From Micractinium sp. NFX-FRZ (Eukaryota > Chlorophyta > Trebouxiophyceae > Chlorellales > Chlorellaceae), in contig JAPTJF010000033.1 of NCBI GenBank assembly GCA_029339195.1, positions 62,001 through 126,000 on the forward strand: DNA of 64,000 bases, written 5' to 3'. Shown here piece after piece: positions 42,806 to 54,343 of the stretch (its first letter is position 1; each line of letters begins with the position of its first letter). The notes under the pieces are model-generated. The model saw nothing but the letters and a program-made list of their open reading frames with translations. It was not told where the DNA came from and did not search any database. Both the position numbers and the translations under genes were made by a program.

Positions 42806-45800
42806 TTACAGCTCTGTCCTCCACTTCTCGTGCGCCGCCTGGTCGGCAAGCAGCAGCAGGCTGCGCACCCCCAGTGCCAGCAGCACCGCCACCACCACCA
42901 CCACCCCCAGCACCAGCAGCTGTTGCAGCTGCTTGCGCTGCTGCGCTGCCAGCTTGGCCAGCCGTGCCGCCTCCCGCTCCGCCGCCTTCTCCTCTTTGCT
43001 CAGCTTCCGCCGAGGCTGCTCGTCCGCTGAAGCGCCCGCCGCCGCTGCTGCCGCTGCTGCCTCAACCAGCCGACCCTTGGCGGCGCCGCCGCCACTGCTG
43101 CCGCCGCTGCTGCCAGCGCCAGCGTCGGTGCCCGCCTTGCCCGCCGCCGCCTCGGCCGCCGCCGCCTTGGCGCAGCCGTCGTCGCATGGGAGGAGGCGCA
43201 GGGAGGTTGCCCCGTCGTAGGCAGCGCTGCCTGTGGCGGCCAGCAGCAGGGACTGCACCCCGCTGCACCCCAGCTTCTTCTTCAGCCGCTTGCAGCCGCA
43301 GCGCACGGTGACCTCGGCTGAGCAGCCCTCGCTGGTGCAGCCGCCGGCGTGGCAGGCGCGCTGGCAGACGTGCGGGCAGCCGGGCAGCAGGCGGTGGCAG
43401 GGCTTGCCGCAGCACAGGCGCTTGGGCGGCAGCGCCGCCGCCGTCACCTCGCTGCACGCAAAGTCCAGGGTCGTCTTGCCGCAGTGGCAGGGCTGGTGGA
43501 CGGGCACCGCACACGCCGGGCAGGCCTCGCTTGGCGGGTGGCAGGGCCGCAGGCAGGCGTGCTGGCAGGTGCCGCGCGGCCGCTGGCAGGGCAGGGCGCA
43601 CTGCGCGCAGGGCTCGGCTGCCGGACTGTGGCAGCGTGCCTGGCAGGAGTGGTTGCCGCAGGCCAGCGGCTGCCCGCAGGGCTGCTCGCAAGAGAAGGGG
43701 GCTGCACTGCTGCAGGGCACCTGCAGGCGGGTGAACCAGGGGCGGCAGGCGGGCACAGGGAGGAGGCAAGTTGGCAGCCTCAGCCACGCAGTGTATTCGA
43801 GTATGGAGAGAACTGGCTAGCGAAGCAGAAGAGGGGTGGGAATGATCATGGCGGGCTGTCAAGGCAGCGCTGTCGGTCAGTGAGTGAGTCAGGCAGGCAG
43901 GCGATGCCCGGCAGGCAGGCAGGCAGGCAGGCGACGACAGCCGGACCAAGCTTCCCACACCTCACCTGCACAGTCGTGTGCTGCCCCAGGCATGTCACCG
44001 GCACAGGCACTGGGCAGGCCGGGCAGGCCGTCAGCAGCCCTTGCTGAGTGCGCGGCATCGCCTCCTGCAACCGCCGGGCCTCTGCTGCCGCCGCCTGCGC
44101 CGGCGGCGGCTGCTGCATCGCATCGCGCTGCTGCTTGCTGAGCCCGCTGCTGCCGCTGCTGCTGGCGCCTGCGCCCGGAGGCCCTGTGGGCGCCACTGGC
44201 GGCGGCGGCGGCCGGTGGTCTGGCACTGCTGGCTGCGGCGGGTCGTGGCAGTGTGGGGAGCTGCAGCCGTGCCCGCAGGCCAGCTGCATAGCCCAGAAAG
44301 GAGGGAGGACCATGACAATGTGACTTTATAATTGGGGCAACTGAGCTGCATTTTAAGAGCAGCACTTGGCAGCGGCAACTTCAATGCATCCAAGGAAGTT
44401 GACCAACCTTGCCACAAAGTCAAAACAGGCAGGTAGCCCAAATAGGCAGGCAGTGTGCTCACCTGAGTGCCACAGGGGTGCGGGCAGGGCGGGCAGGCCC
44501 CAAAGTGGCAGCGGTGCGGCGGCAGCGCGGCGGCGTGCCGGCACAGCGCCGGCACGGGGCACGCGTGGCTGCACCTGGGCGGCAGCGCTCCGGACTCCCG
44601 CCCACACGGCACGCTGTACTGCGTGCGCCCGCAGGCGCAGCTGATGCGGGCGGACAGCGGGCACGGCGCGCACTCGCCGGTGTGGCAGGGCGCGGGGCAC
44701 CTGCGGGAGCGGGGGGGCAGCGCACCGCAGCCAGCAGCCAAGTGAATCACGAGGATAGAATTGGAGGGGGACCGGAAAGACGAATGCAGAGATGCAACAG
44801 CACCAAGCATGGGGGTCCAGCGAGTGCTGGCTTGATTCAACTCCCAAGGTGCCATTCCACCTTGAAAGGCCCACCCACCAACCTAAACACTTTCCCTGCC
44901 CTCCCCTGCGCGCACCCACCCCGCCCCACCTGTGGTTGCGGCACTTGAGCCACTTGTTGCACACCTCCTCGCAGGGCGGGCAGCTGACGCCGTCGCAGCA
45001 GCGCCGCCGGCAGGGGTGTCGCCCGCAGCTGCGCAGGTTGGCGCATCGCCGCTCACAGCGGAACGTCTCCCGGCACTGCGGGCAGGCGGGTAAGGCAACG
45101 TGTCAGGCAGGCAGGCGGTCGATCAGTCAGTCAGTCAGTCCATCAGGCAGGCAGGCAGGCAGCGGAGCTCACACTCTGCTAGACTAAGACTGGTTGTTCT
45201 GCACGGACGAGCATATGCAAGTGTGCGGGGAGGCAGCGCGAGCACATCGCCTCCACAGTGGCATGAGGTCCATCCACAGGATCCCAACCAGCACAGCCCA
45301 AGAGGCCACCTTGGGAGATTGGCAGCACCCTGACGCTCCCCCGCTCTTGCACCCCCCTGTGCGCCCTGCCCAGCTGCTCATCCCAAGCCGCCCACAGTGC
45401 CACCACCCGCACACCTGCACTGTGCGCTGCGTCTTGCCACACTCGCAGCTCTTCTCCACCGTCGCGCGGCACACCGTGGTGCAGGCGCCCGCGTGGCACC
45501 TGCGGCACGGGGCAGGGGCAGGGGCAGCAGGCACGGCGACAACCAATTGGTGGGCGGGCAAGATGGTGGGGGGACATGTTGGGCTTACGGAGGGTGCTGG
45601 CCGGCCCAGGCTGTGCCCACCCTAGACGCACATGCTGAGATGCATCCCAGCATCCAGCGCCAGTCTCCAGGGTTATGATGTGCCCGCCCACCTCCCTCTC
45701 TCCTGCTCCCACCCCACTCAGGCCACACGTGCCTGCCCCGCCCGCCCCCCAAATTCCTCCCTGCCCCCCGCACCTCTCGTGGCAGCAGTGCACCCCACAG

Positions 45801-48242
45801 GCGAGCAGCTTGCCGCAGGTCTCCCCACAGGGCGGCACCACGACGTCGCACGCCGCGTGCGGCAGCTGCTGCTTGCCACAGGGGCAGGCCTTGGGGCCCG
45901 CCAGCTGGCAGCCGCCGCAGGAGCCGGAGTGGCACACCGCCTCACACTTGTGGCGCCCGCAGTCCAGCGGCTTGCCACACACGCGAGTGCACTGCAGGGG
46001 GGGCAGGTGTGGGGGCGTCCGGGAGGGGAGGAGAAGTTGTGGAAGTGCTGTCATCAGGCGGCTGGCTGGCACAACACCTTTTGGGAGGCAAGGCAATCAC
46101 ACAGGCAAGCACGGCCTGCCTGAACCTCACTCCTCCTCCTCCCTCAACCCCTCCTTTCTCCCCGCTCCTCTCGAGTCCCCCACCCCTCCTCCCCATCCCC
46201 CTCACCTGGAACACCCCCTTCTGGCTGCAGGGCAGCTGCTTGGCCTCCGCCCCGCAGCGGCAGGGCACCAAAGACACCAGGCCACAGGGCGGGCAATCGC
46301 CGTCGTGGCAGAGTGAGGGGCAGGTGTGGCCGCAGGGCAGCAGCGCCCCGCACACGCCGCCGCAGCTGAACTCGTGCCGCCCGCAGCGCTTGTCGGTGAC
46401 CACCGCTCCGCAGTGGCAGCTGGCAGAGACGACGCGGGGGCAGGGCGGGCAGGGACCTGCGGGGGCGGAAGTTTGACCAAACAACATCACCAAACCAGAG
46501 CAGGGGTGCTCAAAAGAGCTTGAGGCAGAGGCAGCAGCCAGGGGGCCTCAAGGCACAGAGCAGTGGAAGGCAACGCTGGGTGGCTGAGAGCCCAGGAAAG
46601 CAGGTGTGGCTGCAGCAGTGACAGAGGTGCTGCTTAGCCGTGCTGCTCTGCTTGAATGAGCTTCAATGTGGCCTCTGAGAGACCCTCCGAGGCGCACCTG
46701 GGTGGCACAGCAGCATGCAGGGGTGGCCGCACCCCGGCGCCGGCCGCTCGCAGCGCTCGCCACAGCTGCAGAAGGGGTGAGCAGGTGGCACGCCTGGGGC
46801 TCGGACTCACACCGCAAACTGCATGCCAACACATGCACAGCATCACGCTACTCCAGGGTGCCCGCCCAGCTCCTTGGTCAACCATATGCCCACAAGTCTG
46901 CACCCAGCTTCATAGCTTCCCCCGCAGACAGCGCACCAACCCACACAATGCCACCTGCACCCGCACCCACAGCATCCACCACCAAGCCACCTGTGTGCCG
47001 CGTTCCACGGGTTCCATTCTGGGTCTGCCACCTTGCTGCACCAGCAGCTGTAGCCCGACGGCACCGTCAGGTAATCCTGCCTGCACGCAGGGAGAGGGGA
47101 GAGGCAGCCCCGGCCGGGGTGGTTTAAAAACAGATGCCCTGGCACCATCTACCCCCCACAACACATCCGCAGGGCGCGCACCCCAAGCCCCGCACCCCTC
47201 CCCCTCATGCCCGCACCTGCACTTGGGGCAGCCCCAGCAGACGGGCCCACGTGCGGCGGCAGCGGCAGCGGGGGGCAGCCCGGGGTGCCCCGCCGACTTC
47301 TCCTGGGCGGCTGCCAGCGTGCGGCGCGACCAGGACTGCAGGCAGGCAGGGCAGGCGGGCAGGCAGGCAGGCAGGCAATCAAGCAGGCAGGCAGGCAGGC
47401 AGGCAGTGCGGAGGAGCAGCAGGGAGGGGGCAAATGTGGATGGCTTCACTCAGGCTGCTGAGCTGGCACCCAATGGAGCTGACTGGAGCTGGCTGCAGCC
47501 GCTGCGCCTACAGAAACAGCAGGCAGCACTGGCCAAGCTGTGGGCCCCCTGCCCGGCGGCCCCAGCAGCAGCGGCCCACCTGGATGCAGGGGAGGTGCAT
47601 GACAACATAGCACCCCTGCTGGCAGCTCCACACAGGGTCCTGTGGGCGGATGTTCTCCTGCACCCAAGGCAGACATGGAGAGTTTGCAGGTGTGCAGATG
47701 CGCGTGGCGGGCGGCATCGGTGGAAGGGTAGAGAGGCAGGCAGCGTGAGCGCGGCAGCTGGCAGCGTTTGTTTGCGTTGCATGGTGCACCGCGCAGCAGC
47801 AGGGGTTGCTGGCGTCACGCCACTTGCTGGGTGCTGCTGCTGCTCGTAGTCTCTTTCTTTCCTTCTTCCTCACCAGGCAGATCATGCAGGCGGCAGCCTC
47901 GCCCGCCGCCGACAGCAGGTGCTCCCGCACCCTCTCCACGCCCTCCTGCAGCACAGCAGGCGCGCAGCAAACAGCTCAGCAGCAGTGGGCGAGCCACCTA
48001 GGACAACTCGGTTGATAGAGCGATGCAGCTGAAGTGTGCTGCAACCCGTGCAGCACCCGGACAGCACCAGCAGGGAGGAGGCACAACCAAAGCAAGCAAA
48101 GGGCCCTGAGACGCCGCCTCACCTCGAACTCTGCATCGCTCCCGTCATCCACATCGGCCCCAGTGCGGCACGCTGCTGCATACGTCTCAAACAGCGAAGC
48201 AAAGTCGCCAAGCCCCGGCTCCTCAACATCTGCAGCCGCCAT
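42806..48242 (-). CDS. NFXL: NFX1-type zinc finger protein with C-terminal membrane helix (NFXL)
   Basis: Thirteen exons: 48123-48242, 47874-47945, 47580-47657, 47217-47335, 46991-47080, 46698-46765, 46206-46456, 45774-45991, 45415-45499, 44930-45075, 44463-44700, 43966-44283, 42806-43720; 905 residues. A short acidic N-terminus leads to a RING-like/PHD-like domain (CMICL at 60, then C..GCYVVMHLPC and CWGCPKC). A long series of NFX1 fingers follows (CGERC, CGHPC, CPPCP, CGRHEFSCGGVC, CGHTCPSLCH and similar), broken by a Pro/Ser/Gln linker at about 530-620. The C-terminus has a basic coiled-coil segment (RRKLSKEEKAAEREAARLAK) and a hydrophobic helix (LLVLGVVVVVAVLLALGV) before DQAAHEKWRTEL. 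Domain order and length resemble animal NFXL1, which also ends in a membrane helix. Plant NFXL proteins act in stress and growth control, some as putative E3 ligases. Molecular role here inferred only. Confidence 0.92.
43910..43932 (+). repeat. (GGCA)n microsatellite in NFXL intron 12
   Basis: Five to six GGCA units in the last NFXL intron. Confidence 0.85.
47338..47404 (+). repeat. (GGCA)n microsatellite adjoining an NFXL acceptor
   Basis: Two blocks of GGCA units immediately upstream, on the sense strand, of the exon 4 acceptor. On the sense strand the array is CTGCCTGC..., so it serves as the pyrimidine tract. Confidence 0.88.
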
Positions 48243-48341
48243 AGTGTCCGGTCGCTCCAGGCGACGGCAGGCAGCAGCGGCGGGCGGCGGCGGCGGCGGC
48301 AGTGGCAGCCGTCGTCACTGGATCGTTGCGCCTTCAGCAGC

Positions 48342-48577
48342 TTAGTGCGCAGCGGGTTTGTCCTTGTTCAAAGGGATGGCCTGGAAAGGGGCAGCGGCGA
48401 CGAAAGGCCCCTCAGGCTGGGTCCCGTGCGATGGCGCTGCCGACACCCTGCACTGCACAACCCGGCTCTCACCAGGTTGGGACGGTAGATCCAGTGCACG
48501 ACGCTGGCGCCGGCCAGCAGCGAGGCTAGAGCCACAGCGTAGGCCACCGAAAGGTTGGGCTGAACTACCTTCCTCAT
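48342..48577 (-). CDS. UQCC6: Brawnin/UQCC6-like mitochondrial microprotein (complex III assembly)
   Basis: Two exons, 48473-48577 and 48342-48380, phase 0, encode 47 residues: MRKVVQPNLSVAYAVALASL, then LAGASVVHWIYRPNL, then AIPLNKDKPAAH. The pattern ASLLAGAsVVHwiYRPNLaIP closely matches animal brawnin (UQCC6, formerly C12orf73), which reads ASLLAMCAGAEVVHRYYRPD then LTIPEIPP. Brawnin is a single-pass inner-membrane peptide needed for respiratory complex III assembly. The single helix, small size and conserved VVHxxYRPxLxIP motif support homology; the animal protein has a longer tail. The comparison is from memory, not a search. The gene lies 100 bases upstream of NFXL and about 1 kb from MPPB, on the same strand. 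Confidence 0.8.
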
Positions 48578-49565
48578 GAGCGGGCGATGGAGTGCAGATT
48601 AAACTGGATTAACCACCAGATTAAACACGCAAGAGCCCTCCGTCAGAACCCTGCCGCCAGCGCTGACGGGGCACACCTCCCGCCCCGCCGTGCACTGCAT
48701 GCCCGGGCGGTTGTGCACCCACTTCAAGTTGGGCAGCCTGATCAATCCCACGGTCACATGCAACATTTGTCAAGTAGATGTTGGCAGCTTGCAGCTCAAG
48801 TACCCGAGCAGGTAGAGGCGGCTGTAAACGCTGGGGCCGAGGAGCGCCTGCGGGGCACATGTTTACCCATGGCTTCGCTGCCGCTTCTTCACTTGTTTTG
48901 TGCAGTTCACGATCCAACTTTGCACGCACACACTGTCAATCAGCCACGGTCCCAGGCATGGAAGAGCACCCAGATCTTGCTTGGACCACATCTCTTGCTC
49001 ATGGCAGCAACAGGTTGCATACTTCTCTGCTGCATGGGGAGCACAAACGCCACCTTCCACACTGGGTGCAGGTGAAGCCTGGCTGTCAGCTTCCTCTCCT
49101 CTGCTGCACCACCTACGTGCCCTGGGCGGTTCATGCGAGCAGGCGCCCGACTGTGCTGCGTGGTCAACAGCTGAAACCTTTACGTGTTGTGTGTGCAAAG
49201 AGAAGGGAGCCTCAAGGTGCAAGTGCGAAGTGCCCCAGAGCAGGCGAGGCGAGCATCGCCAGCGGCGGGGGAGGAGCAGGCGGGCACGGCCAGGCGGGCG
49301 CCGTCATGCGCCGCTGCGGGGTTGCGCCCTGCCGGCCCACGTGCCTCCCCCCCCAGTCCGTGCCGTCTGGGCAACACAGCAAGTGAAACAGGGAACAACA
49401 ACAGCAGCAAAACTGAGAAACGTGCAGGGCCTCAGGCTGGTGGGTGGCAGCAGGCAGCGGCAGCGGCAAGTCGGCAGCGGAGAACTGCCGCTGACCATGC
49501 GTCAGCATGCGTCTCCCTGCCGTCCAGTGCCTGCCTACGTGCCCGCTGCTCTCCCCTCCTCCCGC
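48578..49565. other. Intergenic, MPPB 3' end to UQCC6-like 5' end
   Basis: About 1 kb, probably the MPPB 3' untranslated region plus the promoter of the microprotein gene. ORFs on both strands here match nothing I recognise. Confidence 0.55.
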
Positions 49566-52500
49566 TCAGTAGCGCAGCCAGTAGGTGCGCCGGCGCAGCC
49601 AAGTGTAGTCTGCAGGCAGGCGGGCAGGCGGGCAGGCAGGCAGGCGGAGAGGTGAGACGCAGGCGGAGAGATGAGATGCAGGCGGAGAGATGAGAGAAAC
49701 GGGAGATGTAATCAATTGTCACGGGAGAGGCAAACCTTTGGGACGGCAGCCGGAAGCAGCACACCAAGCCCAGTGCTGCGCGCACAGCGCATGCAGCCGC
49801 TGCCCACTGAGCACCCTTACCCCTGTGACTTGACAAATACAAACTGTGTGCTGCTCCAGCATGCCCGGCCGCATACAACGCCTGCTAGCCTATTCCGTCC
49901 CGGCACATCTCCTCCCTGGCACCCCAGCCGCCCGCCCACCCACCGGGCAGGAACTGGGTGTCTCCCATGGCGGCCACCGCGACGTCCTGGTCCAGGATGA
50001 AGCGCTGCCCAACGGCCTTCACCGCCTCAGCGTCAACCTGCGCAGGGGAAGAGAGGTGCTCGGGAAAGGTGGAAGTTGGGTGGACATGTGGAAAGGTGAC
50101 AGTGTGCAAAGGATCAATCATGAGGTGCTGCTGCTGCTGCTGCGGCGGCAGCGGCGGCGGGGTGGGGTGGTTCCACAGGCAGGCGGGCGGGTGGACAGGC
50201 AGGCAGAGCCGGGGCAGCAGGGCGCTCAAAGCAGCACTCGAGTGCTGGTATTACAGTAAGTGCGGGGCCTCACCGCGTCGATGCGCGCAAACAGCTCTGC
50301 CTTGGGCATGCGGCGGCCGTACACCAGCAGGTTGCGCCCAATGTCCTCGGCAATGCCTGGAGGAGCAGGGGGGAGAGGGGGGAGCGGTGAAGCGCGACGA
50401 AAGGCAGGGGGAAGGTGTGAGCATGAAGGGACAGCAGAGCCTGTTGGACTGCCCGCCTGCACCCTGCGTGCCCAAGCAGCAATGCCTCTTGAACTGCAGT
50501 CTGCTCCCCAGTGCGGTGGCAGCAGGGCCTGTGGGACTGCCCGCCTGCCCCCCTGGGCGCATGCACGCCCACAAGCGCAGCAAACCGCAGGCAGGCGTGC
50601 CCCCTCACCGGTGGTGCCGTCCTGGCTGAACAGGATGCTGGCCTTGAGCTGGTTGCGGGCGCGCGCCACGTCGTCCTCCTCGACCTGGCGGGAGCGACAT
50701 GGTGGGGTTTGAGGGAGGCGTGAGCAGAGGCAGTGGTATGAGCTGTGCCCGAGCTGAGGAAGCGCGCAGGGCGTGCAGGGCGGGGCAGGGCTCTGGCAGC
50801 ACCGACAGCTCTGGATGCAGCAACATTCTTGCTATGCCGAAGGGCAGCGCATGACGAGCCCCAGCCCCAGCCCCCTGCTACCCTACGCCACCCCCCAGCG
50901 CCCCATGCTACCCCCGCACCGAGTAGCACATCTTGGTGACATTGCGCATGATGGACCAGGCCAGGTCCTCGTGGTCAGTGTGCGGGTCGGCCACAGCGTA
51001 CACGCCAAACAGGCCTGCGGGGGGGAGGGCGGCGGAGGGGGCGAGGGGTTGGGAGGTGAGTGAACGAAGGGTGGGTGTGCCGGTCATGGTGGTTGGTGTT
51101 GACTGCCAAGTCAACTGCGGCGTGAAGGAGGTCATGGGGAGGAGTGCGCCGGCTGCTCGCCTCGCTCCTTCTCCCACACAACCCCGAACCAGTCTAGTAA
51201 AATCACTGCCCGCCGGCTCTCACCGGTGTCGTGGTAGTTGGTGTTGAACGCCATGTATGAGTGCGCCAGCTTGTTGGCGGCCACCGTCTGGGCCAGGGGG
51301 CTGGCCATGTCCACGCCCGCGCCGCTGTTCTTGTCCCACGCGCCCAGCATGGTCTGCCACGGGGGGAGGAGGGGAGGGGGTGCATGATGAGGAGTAGGAA
51401 GGTAGCGGGGGGAGGCTTGGGCGTGTGGAAAAAGAAGGGAGGCCGGCCAGGCGGGAAGTGCGGCAACACGGCCAGATGGTGGATGCACTAGAGTGGCAGT
51501 GAACGCCCCTGACGACACCCAACAGGCGCTCTCCCCACCCCCCCTGCTCCCCACAGGCACAACAACAGTAAAGGTAGCTCTATCTAACCTACAAACACGG
51601 CAGTAACACCCGGCCCGGCCCACCTGCATGACCATGAGTGGGATGGAGTCGGGGTCGGTCCAGGAGGCGCCCTTGAAGGCCACCGCAAACTGCATGTTGG
51701 GCTGGTCGGGGTCGCGGATGCGCACGTCGCTGCCCGTGAAGATGGCGGGGGACTGCAGGGGGTGGGGCGGGGGGTGGGGAGGAAGGGGAAGGAAGGGCGA
51801 GGGCATGAGGGGAAGGGGACTGCGGGGGTGGGCAGGAGTGGGGGCCTGTCGCTCATGGGCGGTCCACCAGTGCACGTCACCCCCCGCCACCGGCCCCAAT
51901 GCCCACCACCGTAGTGTCCCCTCTGCTTCCACACGTCCTCTGTGCTCTGGCCGCCGGGGGCATGCTCGGCCGCAGCCAGCCCCATCCTCCCACCCGTACT
52001 TCCGGTGAGCCTACGCACACATTTGCCCCACCCCCGCTCACCTCCTTCACCAGGTCGTTTGCGCTCTTGCCGCCGGAGGGCAGCTTGGCAAAGGCCTTCT
52101 CGGCGGCGGCCACCAGGGCGCCGTGGTCCACCGCGCCCGCGGCGGAGATGACCATGCGGGGAGCGGTGTAGTTGGAGGCAATGTAGTCGGCCAGGTGCTG
52201 CCGGGTGATGGACCTGCAGCGCAGAGGGAGGGAGGCGGCTCAAGCTCGGGTTGGCCGTAGGCTAGAGGCAGGGTTGGGGCATAGGGGCTGTTCAGGCAGG
52301 CGTTGTTGACAGCTGCATTGCTGCCTGACCCCACGTGTGAACCCAGAGTGTCTGCCTTCCCACCCGTTACCTCCCTGGCTTGCTCAAGCTGCCGCCTGCC
52401 AGCCGCCCCGCCCCCCACCTGACGTTGTCCGCGGGCCCCAGGATGGTGCGGCCCAGCGGGGAGTGCTGGAAGGCGGTGGCGTGCAGGTGGTCAAAGATGA

Positions 52501-54343
52501 CCTCCTCGGGGATGCCCTCAACCTGGGGGGCCGGTAAGGAGCGTTGGGGTGAGGTCAGGGGATGCGAGCGGCAGGAGTGCGCTATAGCAGGTTTTGTGGG
52601 GAAGGCGCATGCGGAGTGCATGCTGGCGTGATGACCTGCCGCCACACCGCGCCCTCGCCTCACCGGCAAACACGGCAGCAGCCGTCACAGAAGCGCCCCT
52701 GTGCACCAGCTACGCGCTTCGCTGCCCGCCACGCTGCCGGCTGGCCCGCTGCAACCCTCTCCCCCGCTACACACATGGCAGCCCTCACCTCCCGCCACCT
52801 CCCGTCCCTCCCCTCCCCACCTCCTGCATCTCCCGCAGGATGACGTCGCGCTCCCGCTCGATGGCCCGCTCATCCAGGTTGCTGTTCTGCAGGATGTCGG
52901 CCAGGATCTCCAGCGCCTGGGGCACATCCTTCTCAAACACCTTGGCGTAGTAGCAGGTCTGCACAATGTCGGGAGAGGAGATGGACATAGGACAAGTGCG
53001 TGACTGCTTTGACCTGTGCGGTGTTCTTTGGCATACTTGCAGGTCTGCAGGGAGAGGAGAGGAAACACAGTACAAGTGCGTGACTGCTTCAAATTGCGCG
53101 GTGTTTTCTGGCATACTAGCAGGTCTGCAGGGAGAGGAGAGGAAACACAGTACAAGTCCGGTACTTCTTGGGAGTGCGTCAACGCTGCTGGTGCCGCAGC
53201 TGCCTGCTGCATGCCTCAAGCCACAACCAAACGGCTCAGCCTTCCTGCTGCTGCCTCCACAACCCGCAGCCCCCGCCGCTCAGAAAGCAACAGCCCAGCC
53301 CAGCCAGCCAGCCGGCCGATGCCGGGCCGCGTGCGCACCTGCTCGCGCGACGTGTATGCGTTCAGGTGCCCCCCCATGTTCTCAATCTCAACCTCCAGGT
53401 CGCGCACGGTGCGGGACTGCAGGGGCAGGCAGCGGGGAGCAACAGGTGTGAGCAGCGGAACAGCTGCCGCACGACGGCATTGGGCTGCTGCCGCTGCCCA
53501 ATTGCGCTCCCTTGCGTGCGCCATGCAGCGCAGCCCTGCAGCACCCATGTCTACAACCCAGCCCAATAGGCACACACACTTGAGCGTTCACGAAGGCACC
53601 CATCGACTGCCGCTGCGCTCGGCCGCCATTTGTGGCTGCCTGTCCAAACGGCAGCGGTCTGCACCCCCGTGACCGTGCCTCCTACTGCCGTATCCTGCTG
53701 CCGGCCCCCCCATTGCCCCTCAACTCACCCCTTCCCCAGAACAGCAGCACCCACCATGGTGCCCCTCAATGTGCTGCAGGGAATTGCAACCCCTCCCCCC
53801 GATTTCCTCCTCTCCCACACGGGTGGTTCCATCTGCTCCCTCTTCTTCTCGGCAACTCATGATCCCCCTTGTTCACTGCTGCGCACCCACCGTGGTCCCC
53901 TTGAACGCCATGTGCTCCAGGAAGTGCGCCGTGCCGTTTGAGGCATCCGTCTCATAACGGCTGCCCGCGTCGATCCACACGCCCACCGTGGCGGTGCTGG
54001 AGTGGGGCACCGTCTCGCTAGCCACGCGCAGGCCGTTGGACAGGCGGGTCACCTGCGTCATGGTGGCAGTAGTGCTGTCAACAGCAGTACCCGGGTGCTG
54101 CAGGGAGAATGCAAAGGCGGCGGCGAGCAGGAGCGACGCAGTGCGGGCGGCAGGCGGGCGGCGGCGCACCTTCGTCTCTGGCAGCTGCGCGATGGCCGCA
54201 GACAGGCCGCCGCTGATGTCCTGGGCAAAGGGCGAGCCGAAGCGCAGGAACGCGTTGTCCTCAACGACAGCAGGCGCTGCGGAGTATGCCCTGAGTTGCT
54301 GGCCCAGCTGCGAGAGCAGCCGGCCTCCCGAGCGCCGCAGCAT
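49566..54343 (-). CDS. MPPB: Mitochondrial processing peptidase beta subunit
   Basis: Catalytic subunit of the M16 peptidase that removes mitochondrial presequences; in plants it is also a core protein of complex III. Thirteen exons: 54170-54343, 53891-54052 (or 54097), 53339-53416, 52821-52958, 52419-52522, 52042-52213, 51624-51752, 51224-51353, 50920-51014, 50609-50684, 50274-50356, 49944-50037, 49566-49609; 492 residues, or 507 with the longer exon 2. The presequence is [20 protein letters not shown]. The zinc site HFLEH is intact at 101-105, with Glu181 in VILREMQE 76 residues after the last His, as in yeast Mas1, so the enzyme should be active. Other family marks: [70 protein letters not shown] and the C-terminus [13 protein letters not shown]. 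The start is the first ATG; an upstream in-frame GTG is ignored. Confidence 0.95.
49612..49653 (+). repeat. (GGCA)n microsatellite adjoining the last MPPB acceptor
   Basis: Tandem GGCA/GGCG units directly upstream, on the sense strand, of the last exon. They form its pyrimidine tract. Confidence 0.85.
52941..53170 (-). repeat. Triplicated acceptor/exon-start segment in MPPB intron 3
   Basis: Three tandem copies, 80-90 bases apart, of the end of intron 3 plus the first codons of exon 4. The real one reads CAG|ACCTGCTACTACGCCAAG; the two intronic copies read CTGCAGACCTGCAAGTATGCC and CTGCAGACCTGCTAGTATGCC. Flanking intron sequence (GTGCGTGACTGCTT in plus orientation) is copied too. Confidence 0.88.

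Noticed and set aside
48900..49655. 251-codon plus-strand frame antisense to the MPPB 3' region
   Set aside because: Low-complexity, no motif, and runs into the (GGCA)n intron repeat; stop-poor frames are expected at this GC content.
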